NCBI RefSeq assembly: GCF_002237555.1
Contig: NZ_CP022540.1
Span: 1,054,001-1,118,000 of the forward strand
DNA length: 64,000 bases
Source: Antarctobacter heliothermus
GTDB taxonomy: Bacteria > Pseudomonadota > Alphaproteobacteria > Rhodobacterales > Rhodobacteraceae
Reading direction: 5' to 3'
Shown here: one piece after another, positions 26,539 through 35,413 of the stretch
Position numbering within the stretch: the first letter of the stretch is position 1
How the letters are laid out: each line of letters opens with the position of its first letter
Notes under the pieces: generated by a model
Databases searched by the model: none
What the model was told of the DNA's origin: nothing
Seen by the model: only the letters and a program-made list of their open reading frames with translations
Made by a program: the position numbers and the translations under genes

Positions 26539-28403
26539 CCTACATCTTTCCGAGAAAACTGACGGATTTTAGCCAAAATCAACGTCAAAGCAGCGGGAGT
26601 CATTCCGTCGATCCGACCTGCTTGCGAGATCGACTCAGGGCGCGCCCTGTTCAACTTACTCTTCAGTTCATTCGATAAACCTGGGAGGGCATCAAAATCG
26701 AACCCAACTGGAATCCGAACAGCCTCGTCCCTTTTCAAGGTCTCCACATCTCGCGCCTGGCGATCAATGTAATTGGCGTACAACGCCTCCCGTTCCAGCT
26801 GACTCGCCGATTTTTCGTCTATTTCCGCCAACGTTGGATCAAGCTTACAAATGGTGTCAAAAGTCACATCTTTAAAAGACAATAACTGAAACGCGGTACG
26901 GCGCGTCCCGTCGAGATTCACCGCCACACCAGCCTTTTGGACTTCTGTTGGGGAAAACTGTGTCTCTTCAAGTCGATCACGACCCTTATTCAGAGCCGAG
27001 ACTTTGTTCTCAAAATGATCCCGACGTGATGGCGAAACAGTACCCAGAGCGATCGCCAAAGGTGTTAGCCTTTGATCCGCGTTATCTGCACGAAGCGACA
27101 GCCGAAACTCCGCCCGGCTCGTGAACATACGGTAAGGCTCACTGACCCCACGGGTTGTCAGATCATCCAACATCACGCCGATGTAGCTATCGGTCCGGGA
27201 AAATCTAACCGGTTCCCGGTCCAGCGCGGTGGACGCAGCATTTAACCCGGCAACAAGTCCCTGCGCTGCAGCCTCTTCATACCCCGTTGTTCCATTGATT
27301 TGTCCCGCCAAATAGAGCCCTGTCACATCACGGAGCGCCAATGTTCCGTCCAAGGCCCGTGGATCGACATAGTCGTATTCAATAGCATAACCCGGTTGCA
27401 TGATCTTCACCGCTTCCAAACCCGGTATACTCCTGACATAGGCTTCCTGAATTTCCTCGGGCAGCGATGTAGAAATACCGTTAGGATAGATGGTCGGATC
27501 ATCTAGCCCTTCAGGCTCCAGGAATACCTGATGCGACAACTTATCGGCGAAACGTACAATCTTATCTTCAATTGAGGGGCAATAGCGCGGCCCTACGCCG
27601 TCGATGTGGCCGCCATACATGGCCGATCGGGCAAGGTTGCTTCGGATAATTTCATGCGTCTTTTCGGTAGTATGCGTAATCCCACAGGACACCTGCCGAA
27701 CTTCAGGTCTTTCAGATAAAAAGGAAAACATGACGGGATCTTCGTCGCCGGGCTGCATATCCAATCCGGTCCAATCGATGGTACGACCGTCCAGACGGGG
27801 AGGTGTCCCCGTCTTGAGCCGCCCGATTGGCAGGTTCATTTCTCGAATACGATCCGCAAGTCGAACCGATGGTCTGTCCCCCATCCGCCCACCAGCATGT
27901 TTCTTGTCGCCAATGTGGATGACGCCACGCAGGAAAGTACCGCTTGTCAGAACGACTGATCGCGCAGAAATTTGAGACTTGTCAGCCAAAACAACACCAC
28001 GGACAGCGCCTGACTCAAGGACGAAGTCAACCACTTCTCCTTCAAGCACGGTCAGGTTGGGGGTTGCTGCAATCTCATTTTGCATGGCCCTGGCATAGAT
28101 CTTTCGGTCGGCCTGAGCCCTTGGTCCTTGAACGGCTGGTCCTTTACGGCGATTCAACAGGCGGAATTGAATACCGGCTGCGTCAGCGATACGCGCCATG
28201 ACGCCGTCCATGGCATCAATTTCACGGACGAGATGACCCTTCCCTAATCCACCGATAGCCGGATTGCAGGACATCACCCCTAGATCTGTCAGTCTCAATG
28301 TCACAAGAGCAGTCCGCGCGCCCATTCGGGCCGACGCTGCCGCAGCTTCTGTGCCAGCATGTCCTCCGCCAACAATAACAACGTCAAAACTGCGATGTTT
28401 CAC
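26535..28403 (-). CDS. mnmG: tRNA uridine-5-carboxymethylaminomethyl synthesis enzyme MnmG (GidA)
   Basis: MnmG works with MnmE to install the cmnm5 group on U34 of some tRNAs. The protein has about 622 residues. FAD binding is shown by [14 protein letters not shown] at the N terminus. The signature GCxPAIGGxxKGHL appears as [14 protein letters not shown] near residue 48, RLNIG-type [11 protein letters not shown] near 200 and [16 protein letters not shown] near 370 are intact. The start is GTG. I prefer GTG 28403, which has AAGGAG eight bases upstream, giving MKHRSFD. GTG 28412 (MFHVKH) abuts that same ribosome-binding site and is a poorer choice. Either way a parS site covers the start. Confidence 0.95.
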   Translation of the reverse strand: MKHRSFDVVIVGGGHAGTEAAAASARMGARTALVTLRLTDLGVMSCNPAIGGLGKGHLVREIDAMDGVMARIADAAGIQFRLLNRRKGPAVQGPRAQADRKIYARAMQNEIAATPNLTVLEGEVVDFVLESGAVRGVVLADKSQISARSVVLTSGTFLRGVIHIGDKKHAGGRMGDRPSVRLADRIREMNLPIGRLKTGTPPRLDGRTIDWTGLDMQPGDEDPVMFSFLSERPEVRQVSCGITHTTEKTHEIIRSNLARSAMYGGHIDGVGPRYCPSIEDKIVRFADKLSHQVFLEPEGLDDPTIYPNGISTSLPEEIQEAYVRSIPGLEAVKIMQPGYAIEYDYVDPRALDGTLALRDVTGLYLAGQINGTTGYEEAAAQGLVAGLNAASTALDREPVRFSRTDSYIGVMLDDLTTRGVSEPYRMFTSRAEFRLSLRADNADQRLTPLAIALGTVSPSRRDHFENKVSALNKGRDRLEETQFSPTEVQKAGVAVNLDGTRRTAFQLLSFKDVTFDTICKLDPTLAEIDEKSASQLEREALYANYIDRQARDVETLKRDEAVRIPVGFDFDALPGLSNELKSKLNRARPESISQAGRIDGMTPAALTLILAKIRQFSRKDVG

Positions 28404-28411
28404 GTGAAACA
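28396..28411. promoter_or_regulatory. parS: parS site covering the mnmG start
   Basis: A second perfect TGTTTCACGTGAAACA palindrome. It spans the mnmG initiation region: the preferred GTG start (28403) is the central GTG of the palindrome on the minus strand. ParB bound here would sit directly on the ribosome-binding-site-encoding DNA between mnmE and mnmG. Confidence 0.95.
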
Positions 28412-28415
28412 CTCC

Positions 28416-29693
28416 TTACTTCCCGATACAAAAGCTCGAGAAGATCCGATCCAGAACATGTTCAACATCCACATACCCTATCAAACGCTCCAACGCACGA
28501 AAGGCGATACGGATTTCTTCACTGGCAATATCATAGACATCCAACCCATCATCCAACAATTTTTTCGCCTGTTTCAAATGCATCAGCCCTTCGCCTAAGG
28601 CGATCCGGTGCCGTTCACGCGAAACGAGGCCAGCACCCTGGACAATCCCGGATAGACGAGCTTCGATCATATCAAGCAACTCAGGTACACCTAGACCTGT
28701 CAGACCAGAAACGCCGTTTCCTGATAGATCACCCTTCGCTGTTAACACTATATCGCCTGGAATCTGGTCCAGAAGGGGCGCTTCACCAGCAGGAACAAGA
28801 TGTACCCGCAAATCCGCAGCTGAGGCCCTTTCCCGCGCGCGTGCAACACCAATCCGTTCAACCTGGTCTTCACTGTTGCGCAAACCCGCAGTGTCCAACA
28901 AGGTAACGGCTAACCCACCGATCTCCATTCGCACTTCTATTACGTCACGGGTTGTTCCCGCTACATCTGAAGTAATTGCTGCTTCCCGTCCTGCAAGATA
29001 GTTCAACAGCGTCGATTTTCCCGCATTCGGTGGACCGACAATGGCCACTTCAAATCCAAGTCGCACCCGTTCAGCGGAAGCCATCCCGCGCAGTTCTGAC
29101 TCAATTTCTGAACATACTGCGTCGAGCAAAGCCCGCACATCGCCTGATACGTCAACCGGGACGTCTTCGTCTGCAAAATCAATAGTCGCTTCCAACAAAG
29201 AGACGGCCTGCACAATCTGGTCCCGCCACACACCTACGCGTAGCCCCAAAGCCCCGGACAGAATCCGCAAAGCCTGTCGCCTTTGTTGCTCTGTCTCGGC
29301 CTCGATTAGGTCTGCCAAGGCCTCGACCTGACTCAGATCCAGGCGTTCGTTTTCCAGTGCACGCCGGGTAAATTCCCCCGGTTCAGCACTTCGCAACCCG
29401 TCCATCTCACCCAAAACCCGCAGCAATGCCTGAACCACCGCAATGCTGCCGTGGATCTGAAACTCCGCTACCCGTTCACCGGTAAAACTGGCGCCTTCGG
29501 CAAAGACCAGCACCAATGCCTCATCCAGATAATCACCGTTTGGGGCGACCAATCGGCGCACAGATGCGACGCGGGGCCTAGGAACGGTGCCTGCCAGTCT
29601 TTCGACCACATCCCAGGCGCCCGGCCCAGACACCCGAACCACGGACACCCCCGCCTTCCCGGCGGCACTCGCCAAGGCAAAGATGGTCCCCAT
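28416..29693 (-). CDS. mnmE: tRNA modification GTPase MnmE (TrmE)
   Basis: MnmE is the GTPase partner of MnmG in U34 modification. The 425-residue protein has the tetrahydrofolate-binding N-terminal domain (MGTIFALASAAGKAGVSVVR; PGEFTRRALENERLDL), a G domain with P-loop GPPNAGKSTLLN near residue 223, TTRD switch and DTAGLR motifs, and the C-terminal FCIGK whose cysteine is characteristic. It is seven bases downstream of rho and just upstream of mnmG. Confidence 0.95.
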   Translation of the reverse strand: MGTIFALASAAGKAGVSVVRVSGPGAWDVVERLAGTVPRPRVASVRRLVAPNGDYLDEALVLVFAEGASFTGERVAEFQIHGSIAVVQALLRVLGEMDGLRSAEPGEFTRRALENERLDLSQVEALADLIEAETEQQRRQALRILSGALGLRVGVWRDQIVQAVSLLEATIDFADEDVPVDVSGDVRALLDAVCSEIESELRGMASAERVRLGFEVAIVGPPNAGKSTLLNYLAGREAAITSDVAGTTRDVIEVRMEIGGLAVTLLDTAGLRNSEDQVERIGVARARERASAADLRVHLVPAGEAPLLDQIPGDIVLTAKGDLSGNGVSGLTGLGVPELLDMIEARLSGIVQGAGLVSRERHRIALGEGLMHLKQAKKLLDDGLDVYDIASEEIRIAFRALERLIGYVDVEHVLDRIFSSFCIGK

Positions 29694-29700
29694 GGCGAAA

Positions 29701-30972
29701 TCAGCTATTCATCGAGTCGAAAAATTCGGTATTTGTTTTGGTCTGCTTGAGTTTGGAAATCAAGAATTCGACCGCGTCCGTTGTGCCCATCGGATTCAAG
29801 ATCCGCCGCAGAACAAACGTTTTCTGCAGATCGATCTTGTCCACCAACAGCTCTTCTTTCCGCGTCCCGGACTTGAGAATATCCAGCGCCGGGAAGACTC
29901 GTTTGTCCGCGACTTTTCGATCCAGAACGATCTCGCTGTTGCCCGTGCCTTTGAATTCCTCAAAGATCACTTCGTCCATCCGTGATCCGGTGTCGATCAA
30001 CGCCGTCGCGATGATTGTCAAAGATCCACCTTCTTCGATATTCCGCGCTGCACCAAAGAACCGCTTTGGCCGCTGCAACGCGTTTGCATCGACACCACCT
30101 GTCAAAACCTTACCCGACGAGGGGACCACAGTGTTGAACGCTCTACCAAGTCTAGTGATGGAATCGAGAAGAATAACTACATCTCGCTTGTGTTCCACCA
30201 GACGCTTAGCCTTTTCGATCACCATTTCAGACACGGCGACGTGTCGCGTAGCAGGTTCGTCAAAGGTTGAGGAAATCACCTCACCCTTCACGGACCGCTG
30301 CATGTCCGTGACTTCTTCTGGCCGTTCGTCGATCAGCAGAACGATCAGATAGCACTCCGGGTGGTTCTTCTCGATCGAGTTGGCAATGTTTTGCAGCAGA
30401 ACTGTCTTACCCGTCCGGGGCGGTGCAACGATCAACGACCGCTGACCTTTGCCAATCGGCGCAACAAGGTCAATGATCCGGGCAGACCGATCACGGATTG
30501 TCGGGTCCTCGATTTCCATTTTCAGACGCTCATCCGGATACAACGGCGTCAGGTTATCAAACGCGATCTTGTGCTTGGCCTTTTCAGGTTCCTGAAAGTT
30601 GATCTCTTCCACAGAAACCAGCGCAAAGTACCGTTCTTCCCCATCCGGTGCCCGCATTTCACCCTGAATCGAATCACCAGTGCGCAGCGAGTATTTGCGG
30701 ATCATCTCGGGAGAGACATAAATGTCGTCCGGACCCGGCAGATAGTTCGCTTCGGGTGATCGGAGAAACCCGAACCCGTCCTGTAGCACCTCCAACACGC
30801 CATCCCCAAAAATGACCCATCCCTCATCCGCGCGTTCGCGCAGAATCTGGAACATCATTTCGCCCTTCCGCATGGTCGAGGCGTTTTCGATTTCCAAATC
30901 CTCTGCCATCGAAAGCAGATCCTTGGGGCTTTGTGCCTTCAGATCGGACAGGTTAAGCTTTTCTTCGCTCAT
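29701..30972 (-). CDS. rho: Transcription termination factor Rho
   Basis: Rho is the hexameric RNA helicase that ends transcription at factor-dependent sites. The 423-residue protein begins with the Rho N-terminal helical domain ([19 protein letters not shown]), then the RNA-binding cold-shock fold ([24 protein letters not shown]). The ATPase core has [12 protein letters not shown] near residue 180, [11 protein letters not shown] and [11 protein letters not shown] near 265-275. It faces the 535-base gap I consider a candidate origin, so its promoter must lie there. Confidence 0.97.
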   Translation of the reverse strand: MSEEKLNLSDLKAQSPKDLLSMAEDLEIENASTMRKGEMMFQILRERADEGWVIFGDGVLEVLQDGFGFLRSPEANYLPGPDDIYVSPEMIRKYSLRTGDSIQGEMRAPDGEERYFALVSVEEINFQEPEKAKHKIAFDNLTPLYPDERLKMEIEDPTIRDRSARIIDLVAPIGKGQRSLIVAPPRTGKTVLLQNIANSIEKNHPECYLIVLLIDERPEEVTDMQRSVKGEVISSTFDEPATRHVAVSEMVIEKAKRLVEHKRDVVILLDSITRLGRAFNTVVPSSGKVLTGGVDANALQRPKRFFGAARNIEEGGSLTIIATALIDTGSRMDEVIFEEFKGTGNSEIVLDRKVADKRVFPALDILKSGTRKEELLVDKIDLQKTFVLRRILNPMGTTDAVEFLISKLKQTKTNTEFFDSMNS

Positions 30973-31079
30973 GGCACATTACGGTGAGGCCCAAGGGCCC
31001 ACACATCCTTTATCTAACGGGGAAACTGCCTTCGGACGAAGGCAAGGTGGGCGTAACGCATTCAGTAGGGGTGCGTCAA

Positions 31080-31098
31080 TGAACATTGCAAACGTTCA
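31080..31098. promoter_or_regulatory. 19-bp imperfect dyad upstream of rho
   Basis: The dyad has the form TGAAC-x-TT-xxx-AA-x-GTTCA, with seven matching bases in each arm. It lies 108 bases upstream of the rho start. The symmetry is what a dimeric DNA-binding protein recognises; I cannot name the protein. Confidence 0.45.
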
Positions 31099-31167
31099 TC
31101 GCAAGCGACCCTATTCCTTAAGAAATAGAAAATAGAAAAGGTTTATGAAGTGTTTGTGACAGGATTT

Positions 31168-31194
31168 TCTGGGGATTATCCAATTGTCCCCAGA
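31168..31194. repeat. 8-bp inverted repeat with AT-rich centre
   Basis: TCTGGGGA and TCCCCAGA flank an 11-base centre that contains TTATCC. It lies at the left edge of the AT-rich stretch between rho and maf. It may be a protein-binding site or a cruciform-forming element. Confidence 0.4.
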
Positions 31195-31507
31195 CTTTCG
31201 AACAGCAAGAAACAGACTGGAGAACTTCGGGGATCAATTTTAGACAAAACTAGACGATGATAAAATAACTTATTAATTACAGTATGTTACTTACTACCCT
31301 CCGAAATTTCGCCCGCTGAATAACTGTCTGCACAATCCGGATCTGTGGCCGTGTTTCCGTATGCGACTTTTGTTCTTGCTCACAGGGTGACAAACTGTGC
31401 CTCCCCAAGGATGGATGCCACATTCACCCCCATGCTTGCATGTGCCCCGCTTTTTCCGCAGAAACATCCGCAAGCCTGCACACCGACCTGTCCCCGGTTT
31501 TATCCCC

Positions 31508-32107
31508 ATGTCTTTTGACCTTCTCCTCGCTTCCAGTTCCCGGATCCGCGCCGACATGTTGCGTGCGGCCGGTCTTGTGATCCAGATCGAATCGCCCAAA
31601 GTTGATGAAGACAGCCTCAAGGCGGCGTTGATGGCTGACGCAGCCAGCCCGCGCGACGTGGCCGACACATTAGCAGAGGCCAAAGCCCGCAAACTGGGGC
31701 AACGACATCCTGGCGAAATGGTGCTTGGCTGCGATCAGGTTCTGGATCACGACGGGGACATCCTGTCCAAACCCGAAACCCGTGAGGCGGCTCGCGAACA
31801 GCTCCATCGCTTGCGTGGACAGACCCATAGACTCCTGTCTGCGGCGGTTCTCTATCATGAGGCACAGCCAATCTGGCGCCACGTCGGAACCGCGCGTCTG
31901 ACAATGCGGGACTTCTCGGACAGCTATCTGGAGGCCTATCTTGACCGCAACTGGCCAGATCTCGCCACGTCCGTAGGTGGCTATAAACTCGAGACCGAAG
32001 GCGTCCGTCTTTTTGCCCGGATCGAGGGCAACCATTTCACCATTCTCGGTTTGCCGCTCATCGAACTGTTGACCTATCTTTCGAACAGAGGAACCATTCC
32101 AGCATGA
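31508..32107 (+). CDS. maf: Maf-family nucleotide pyrophosphatase
   Basis: Maf proteins hydrolyse modified nucleoside triphosphates. The 199-residue protein has the family start LLLASSSRIRADMLRAAG, the SPRDVADTLAEAKA segment, the catalytic GCDQVL motif near residue 75 and the YLDRNWPDLATSVGGYKLE substrate region. The AARK and IEGNHFTILGLPL features fit the YceF-like subgroup. The ATG at 31508 lacks a recognisable Shine-Dalgarno sequence; the leader just before it is pyrimidine-rich. It overlaps aroE by four bases, so it opens the maf-aroE-coaE-dnaQ operon. Confidence 0.92.
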   Translation: MSFDLLLASSSRIRADMLRAAGLVIQIESPKVDEDSLKAALMADAASPRDVADTLAEAKARKLGQRHPGEMVLGCDQVLDHDGDILSKPETREAAREQLHRLRGQTHRLLSAAVLYHEAQPIWRHVGTARLTMRDFSDSYLEAYLDRNWPDLATSVGGYKLETEGVRLFARIEGNHFTILGLPLIELLTYLSNRGTIPA

Positions 32108-32937
32108 GCCTCGCGCGTATCCCACTTGCCGCTGTCATCGGGTCTCCCGTGGCACATTCCCGCTCGCCACGTCTCTTTGCCCATTGGCTGAAGGCACATG
32201 GTTTGCCAGGGCACTACATTCCCATGGACATCCCCGAGGTAAAGCTGGCAGAGACAATCCGCCTGTTGCCCTCACTCGGCTTCGTGGGTTTGAATGTCAC
32301 CGTGCCCTACAAGGAAAAGGTGATGGAGATCGCTGATCTTGTGTCCGACCGGGCCACACTGATTGGGGCCGCCAACACACTTATTTTTCGTGAAGACGGG
32401 CGTATACATGCCGACAATACCGACGGCTACGGCTTTATGGAAAACCTGCATCAGAACGCACCCGACTGGAATCCGGCAGCTGGTCCGGCCACTGTCTTCG
32501 GGGCAGGGGGAGCGGCCCGCGCGGTCATTGCCTCGTTGCTCGATGTGGGTGTTCCACAAATCAGACTGACCAACCGCACCCGTCAACGGGCCGAAAACCT
32601 GCGCGAGACGTTCGGTCAGCGAGTAGAGGTTTACGACTGGGTACAGGCCGGAAATATCATCGAGGATTGTGCCACCGTGGTGAATACAACCGCTTTGGGC
32701 ATGGTCGGAAAACCTCCGCTTCGGGTGCCTCTGGATGCGCTGGAACCGGGGATGCTGGTTACCGATCTGGTGTATACACCGCTGGAAACCCGGCTTCTGC
32801 AAGAAGGCAGGGCGCAGGGGTGCACCGTGGTTGATGGTCTTGGGATGCTTTTGCATCAGGCTGTTCCGGGATTTGAACGCTGGTTCGGTGAACGTCCCGA
32901 CGTGGATGAGGCGACACGTCAGGCCGCTTTAGGATGA
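32104..32937 (+). CDS. aroE: Shikimate dehydrogenase
   Basis: The enzyme reduces 3-dehydroshikimate with NADPH in the aromatic amino-acid pathway. The 277-residue protein has GSPVAHSRSP near residue 14 for substrate binding, GLNVTVPYKEKVM with the catalytic lysine near 67, NTDGYGF near 100, the dinucleotide loop FGAGGAARAV near 130 and DLVYTPLETRLL near 217. It overlaps maf upstream and coaE downstream by four bases each. Confidence 0.95.
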   Translation: MSLARIPLAAVIGSPVAHSRSPRLFAHWLKAHGLPGHYIPMDIPEVKLAETIRLLPSLGFVGLNVTVPYKEKVMEIADLVSDRATLIGAANTLIFREDGRIHADNTDGYGFMENLHQNAPDWNPAAGPATVFGAGGAARAVIASLLDVGVPQIRLTNRTRQRAENLRETFGQRVEVYDWVQAGNIIEDCATVVNTTALGMVGKPPLRVPLDALEPGMLVTDLVYTPLETRLLQEGRAQGCTVVDGLGMLLHQAVPGFERWFGERPDVDEATRQAALG

Positions 32938-33527
32938 GATTCAAACTGGGCCTGACCGGCTCTATCGGTATGGGCAAATCGACCACCGCCAAGATGTTTG
33001 CCGACGCAGGATGTGTCGTTTGGGATGCGGATGCCGCCGTTCACCGATTGTACAGTGCGGGTGGTGCGGCCGTCGCACCCTTGGGCGCGTTGTTCCCGCA
33101 TGCAATCAAGGACGGGGCCGTCTCGCGCACCGCGCTGCGCGAAATCATCGCTGCGAACACTTCCGCGCTGTCCGAAATCGAAACGGTCGTTCATCCTCTA
33201 GTGCAAAAGGACCGCGAGACCTTTATTGCGGAACATCCTGACGCCATTGGCGTGTTCGACATACCCTTGTTGTTCGAAACTGGCGGGGACGCGGCCATGG
33301 ACGCAACGGTTTGCGTCAATGTTCCACATGAAACACAATTAGCGCGTGTTCTGGCCCGTGGCAGCATGACCGCAGAGAATCTGACCCGCATCCTCGAACG
33401 TCAGATGCCGAACAAGGAAAAATGTGCCCGCGCCACTTATGTGATAGAGACCGACACGCTAGAGCACGCGCGCGCGCAGGTGCAAACCGTACTCAAGGAC
33501 ATCGAACAAAGGGGCCATCATGCGTGA
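32934..33527 (+). CDS. coaE: Dephospho-CoA kinase
   Basis: CoaE carries out the last step of CoA synthesis, adding the 3' phosphate to dephospho-CoA. The 197-residue protein has the P-loop [13 protein letters not shown] at residues 8-20, [10 protein letters not shown] near 33, DIPLLFETG near 105 and the lid motif [12 protein letters not shown] near 150. It overlaps aroE by four bases and dnaQ by eight bases. A degenerate parS-like sequence (14 of 16 bases) lies within its coding region. Confidence 0.95.
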   Translation: MRFKLGLTGSIGMGKSTTAKMFADAGCVVWDADAAVHRLYSAGGAAVAPLGALFPHAIKDGAVSRTALREIIAANTSALSEIETVVHPLVQKDRETFIAEHPDAIGVFDIPLLFETGGDAAMDATVCVNVPHETQLARVLARGSMTAENLTRILERQMPNKEKCARATYVIETDTLEHARAQVQTVLKDIEQRGHHA

Positions 33528-34248
33528 AATCGTACTCGACACGGAAACCACCGGGTTCGATCCGGAACAGGGCGACCGGATTGTCGAAATCGGCGCGCTT
33601 GAACTGTTCAACCATGTGCCGACGGGCCGAACCTATCACCAGTACATTAACCCCGAACGCGGTATGCCGGATGAGGCATTTGGCGTGCATGGGATCGGTC
33701 CTGACTTGCTCAGCCCCGCTCGCCCGGCAAATCCGGGTGAAGTGACCCTCAAGGACAAGCCGGTCTTTGCCAAGGTCGTGGACGCATTTCTGGACTTCAT
33801 CGGTGACTCTCGAATGATCATCCACAACGCGGCCTTCGACGTGAAGTTCCTGAATGCAGAACTGCGCTGGACCAACCGCCCGTTGCTGCCCAAGGGCTGC
33901 GCCATCGATACGTTGGACATCGCTCGCCGCCGGTTTCCGGGCTCTCCTGCATCGCTTGATGCACTTTGCCGCCGCTTCAGCATCGACAATACCGCCCGCA
34001 CACTACATGGCGCGCTCTTGGACAGTGAAATTCTGGCCGAGGTCTACCTAGAACTGATCGGCGGCAAGCAACCGGATTTTGGTCTGTCCACGTCCGACGG
34101 AAATTCCGGGCAAGACATGTCCGATCCGCTTTGGCGTCCACGTCCACGCGCCAATGCACTTCCGTCCCGCCTGTCGGAAAAGGAAAAGGCGGCTCACGCC
34201 GCCTTTGTCGAAAACCTTGGAGAAGGCGCGCTCTGGGTCAAGACCTGA
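33520..34248 (+). CDS. dnaQ: DNA polymerase III epsilon subunit (proofreading 3'-5' exonuclease)
   Basis: The proofreading subunit of the replicative polymerase, 242 residues. The DEDDh exonuclease motifs are all visible: Exo [10 protein letters not shown] at residues 5-13, Exo [14 protein letters not shown] near 90-101, and Exo III with [17 protein letters not shown] near 165. The C-terminal tail after residue ~185 is less conserved and binds the alpha subunit in the family. It ends the maf-aroE-coaE-dnaQ operon and converges on secB with a 19-base gap. Confidence 0.95.
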   Translation: MREIVLDTETTGFDPEQGDRIVEIGALELFNHVPTGRTYHQYINPERGMPDEAFGVHGIGPDLLSPARPANPGEVTLKDKPVFAKVVDAFLDFIGDSRMIIHNAAFDVKFLNAELRWTNRPLLPKGCAIDTLDIARRRFPGSPASLDALCRRFSIDNTARTLHGALLDSEILAEVYLELIGGKQPDFGLSTSDGNSGQDMSDPLWRPRPRANALPSRLSEKEKAAHAAFVENLGEGALWVKT

Positions 34249-34267
34249 GCGCTATCAGATGCTAAGC

Positions 34268-34753
34268 CTAAGCGGTGCCTTCCGGGGTTGCGGCCTGACG
34301 CCGAGCGATCTCGTTGCGGTACAATGCAAGGAAATCGATCGTCTCCAGGTTCAGCGGCGGGAAGCCACCGTCGCGCGATACGTCCGAAACGATGCGACGC
34401 ACAAACGGGAACAGCATCCGGGGGCATTCGATCAGTAGGAAGGGATGCATCTGCTCTTCCGGCACGTTTTCGATCGAGAAGACGCCCGCATAGTCCAATT
34501 CCATCAGGAACAGAACGTCATTGCTTCCTTTGGCCTTCGACTCGATCTTGAGCTTCATGACCACTTCATACTGGTTCTCGGCGGTCCGCTTCTTGGCGTC
34601 CAGATTCACCTGAACCTGCACGTCCGGCTGAACCTCTCCAGTCACACCTTTTTGGGACAGGATGTTTTCGAAAGAAAGGTCGCGGATGAATTGGGCTAGA
34701 ATATTCATTTTGGGTGGCTGTTGCGCCTGCCCTGCACCGTTGGTCTCTGCCAT
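34268..34753 (-). CDS. secB: Protein-export chaperone SecB
   Basis: SecB keeps exported proteins unfolded and delivers them to SecA. The 161-residue protein has the family core MNILAQFIRDLSFEN near residue 15, YEVVMKLKIESKA, ELDYAGVFSIENVPEEQ and the LIECPRMLFPFVRRIVSD segment near 105-125. ATG 34753 follows GGGAGA by seven bases; the frame also extends to 34813 without a good start. It is downstream of fxsA on the same strand, with a 56-base gap. Confidence 0.95.
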   Translation of the reverse strand: MAETNGAGQAQQPPKMNILAQFIRDLSFENILSQKGVTGEVQPDVQVQVNLDAKKRTAENQYEVVMKLKIESKAKGSNDVLFLMELDYAGVFSIENVPEEQMHPFLLIECPRMLFPFVRRIVSDVSRDGGFPPLNLETIDFLALYRNEIARRQAATPEGTA

Positions 34754-34809
34754 GGATCGGTCTCCCGTTGAAATCTCAGCCGGAGGCATAGCAGCGCCCG
34801 GCGGTACGC

Positions 34810-35310
34810 TCAATGCCTCGTCCAGCCCGAACCGGGGTGATTGGGCGACTTGTCCTTGGGAATCTCGGTAAACTCGCCGTCGATCACGTCACCCGGCCTG
34901 CCGCGCGCAGCTGGATCGCCGTGAACCGGTCCCTGAGTATTCGGTCCCATCTGGAACTGCGTCACATGAACGCGCTGCCGTGCCCATCGAAACACAGCGG
35001 TCCGTACCGGAGGCAAAAGCAGCGCAAACCCGACCGCATCGGTGAAGAACCCTGGGGTCAGTAGCAGCACGCCAGAGACTAGGATCATGGCACCATGTGC
35101 CAAAGGCTCACTGGGATCATCCAGATCCGAGAAACTACGCCGCAGATTAGTCATGGCAACCCGTCCTTGCGCGCGTACCAACCAGGTGCCGATAATTGCG
35201 GTCAGAACCACCACCGCCAGCGTCGGCCATAGCCCGATCAGACCACCAACCTGAACGAACAGGGCAATCTCGATCAGCGGAACCATGAGAAAAGCCAAGA
35301 ATAGCCACAT
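34810..35310 (-). CDS. fxsA: FxsA-family membrane protein
   Basis: A small inner-membrane protein of 166 residues with three or four hydrophobic segments in the first ~110 residues (MWLFLAFLMVPLIEIALFV start, then GLWPTLAVVVLTAIIGTWLV). The family motif LVRAQGRVA and the LLTPGFFTDAVGFALLLPPVR block are intact. The tail is hydrophilic. FxsA overexpression in E. coli suppresses F-plasmid exclusion of phage T7; its normal role is not known. ATG 35310 has GGAGGA upstream. It is divergent from the Tim44-domain gene. Confidence 0.9.
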   Translation of the reverse strand: MWLFLAFLMVPLIEIALFVQVGGLIGLWPTLAVVVLTAIIGTWLVRAQGRVAMTNLRRSFSDLDDPSEPLAHGAMILVSGVLLLTPGFFTDAVGFALLLPPVRTAVFRWARQRVHVTQFQMGPNTQGPVHGDPAARGRPGDVIDGEFTEIPKDKSPNHPGSGWTRH

Positions 35311-35413
35311 GGGAACGTCCTCCATATCCTGCGCGCAGGTGGACTCACCCATGCACCTCACCTACATAAGGATGCGACCGTGATCTTCAAACGCTCGCCG
35401 CAATGAGGTGCCG

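Larger units (their letters stand above)
30973..31507. other. 535-bp non-coding region between rho and maf; candidate oriC
   Basis: No credible gene lies here. The central third (about 31100-31300) is clearly AT-rich against the GC-rich surroundings, with an AT-rich core at 31257-31297 that could melt. It contains inverted repeats at 31028-31043, 31080-31098 and 31168-31194, and TTATCCCCA at 31500-31508, one base from the DnaA-box consensus TTATCCACA. TTATCCAAT at 31176 is two bases off. Its position between rho and maf, 5 kb from parAB and next to two parS sites, fits an origin. Clear multiple DnaA boxes are lacking, so this is a candidate only. The promoters of rho and maf must also be here. 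Confidence 0.4.

Noticed and set aside
28624..28640. GTTCACGCGAAAC in mnmE, similar to half of parS
   Set aside because: It is shorter than the parS palindrome by several bases and does not align over 16 positions.
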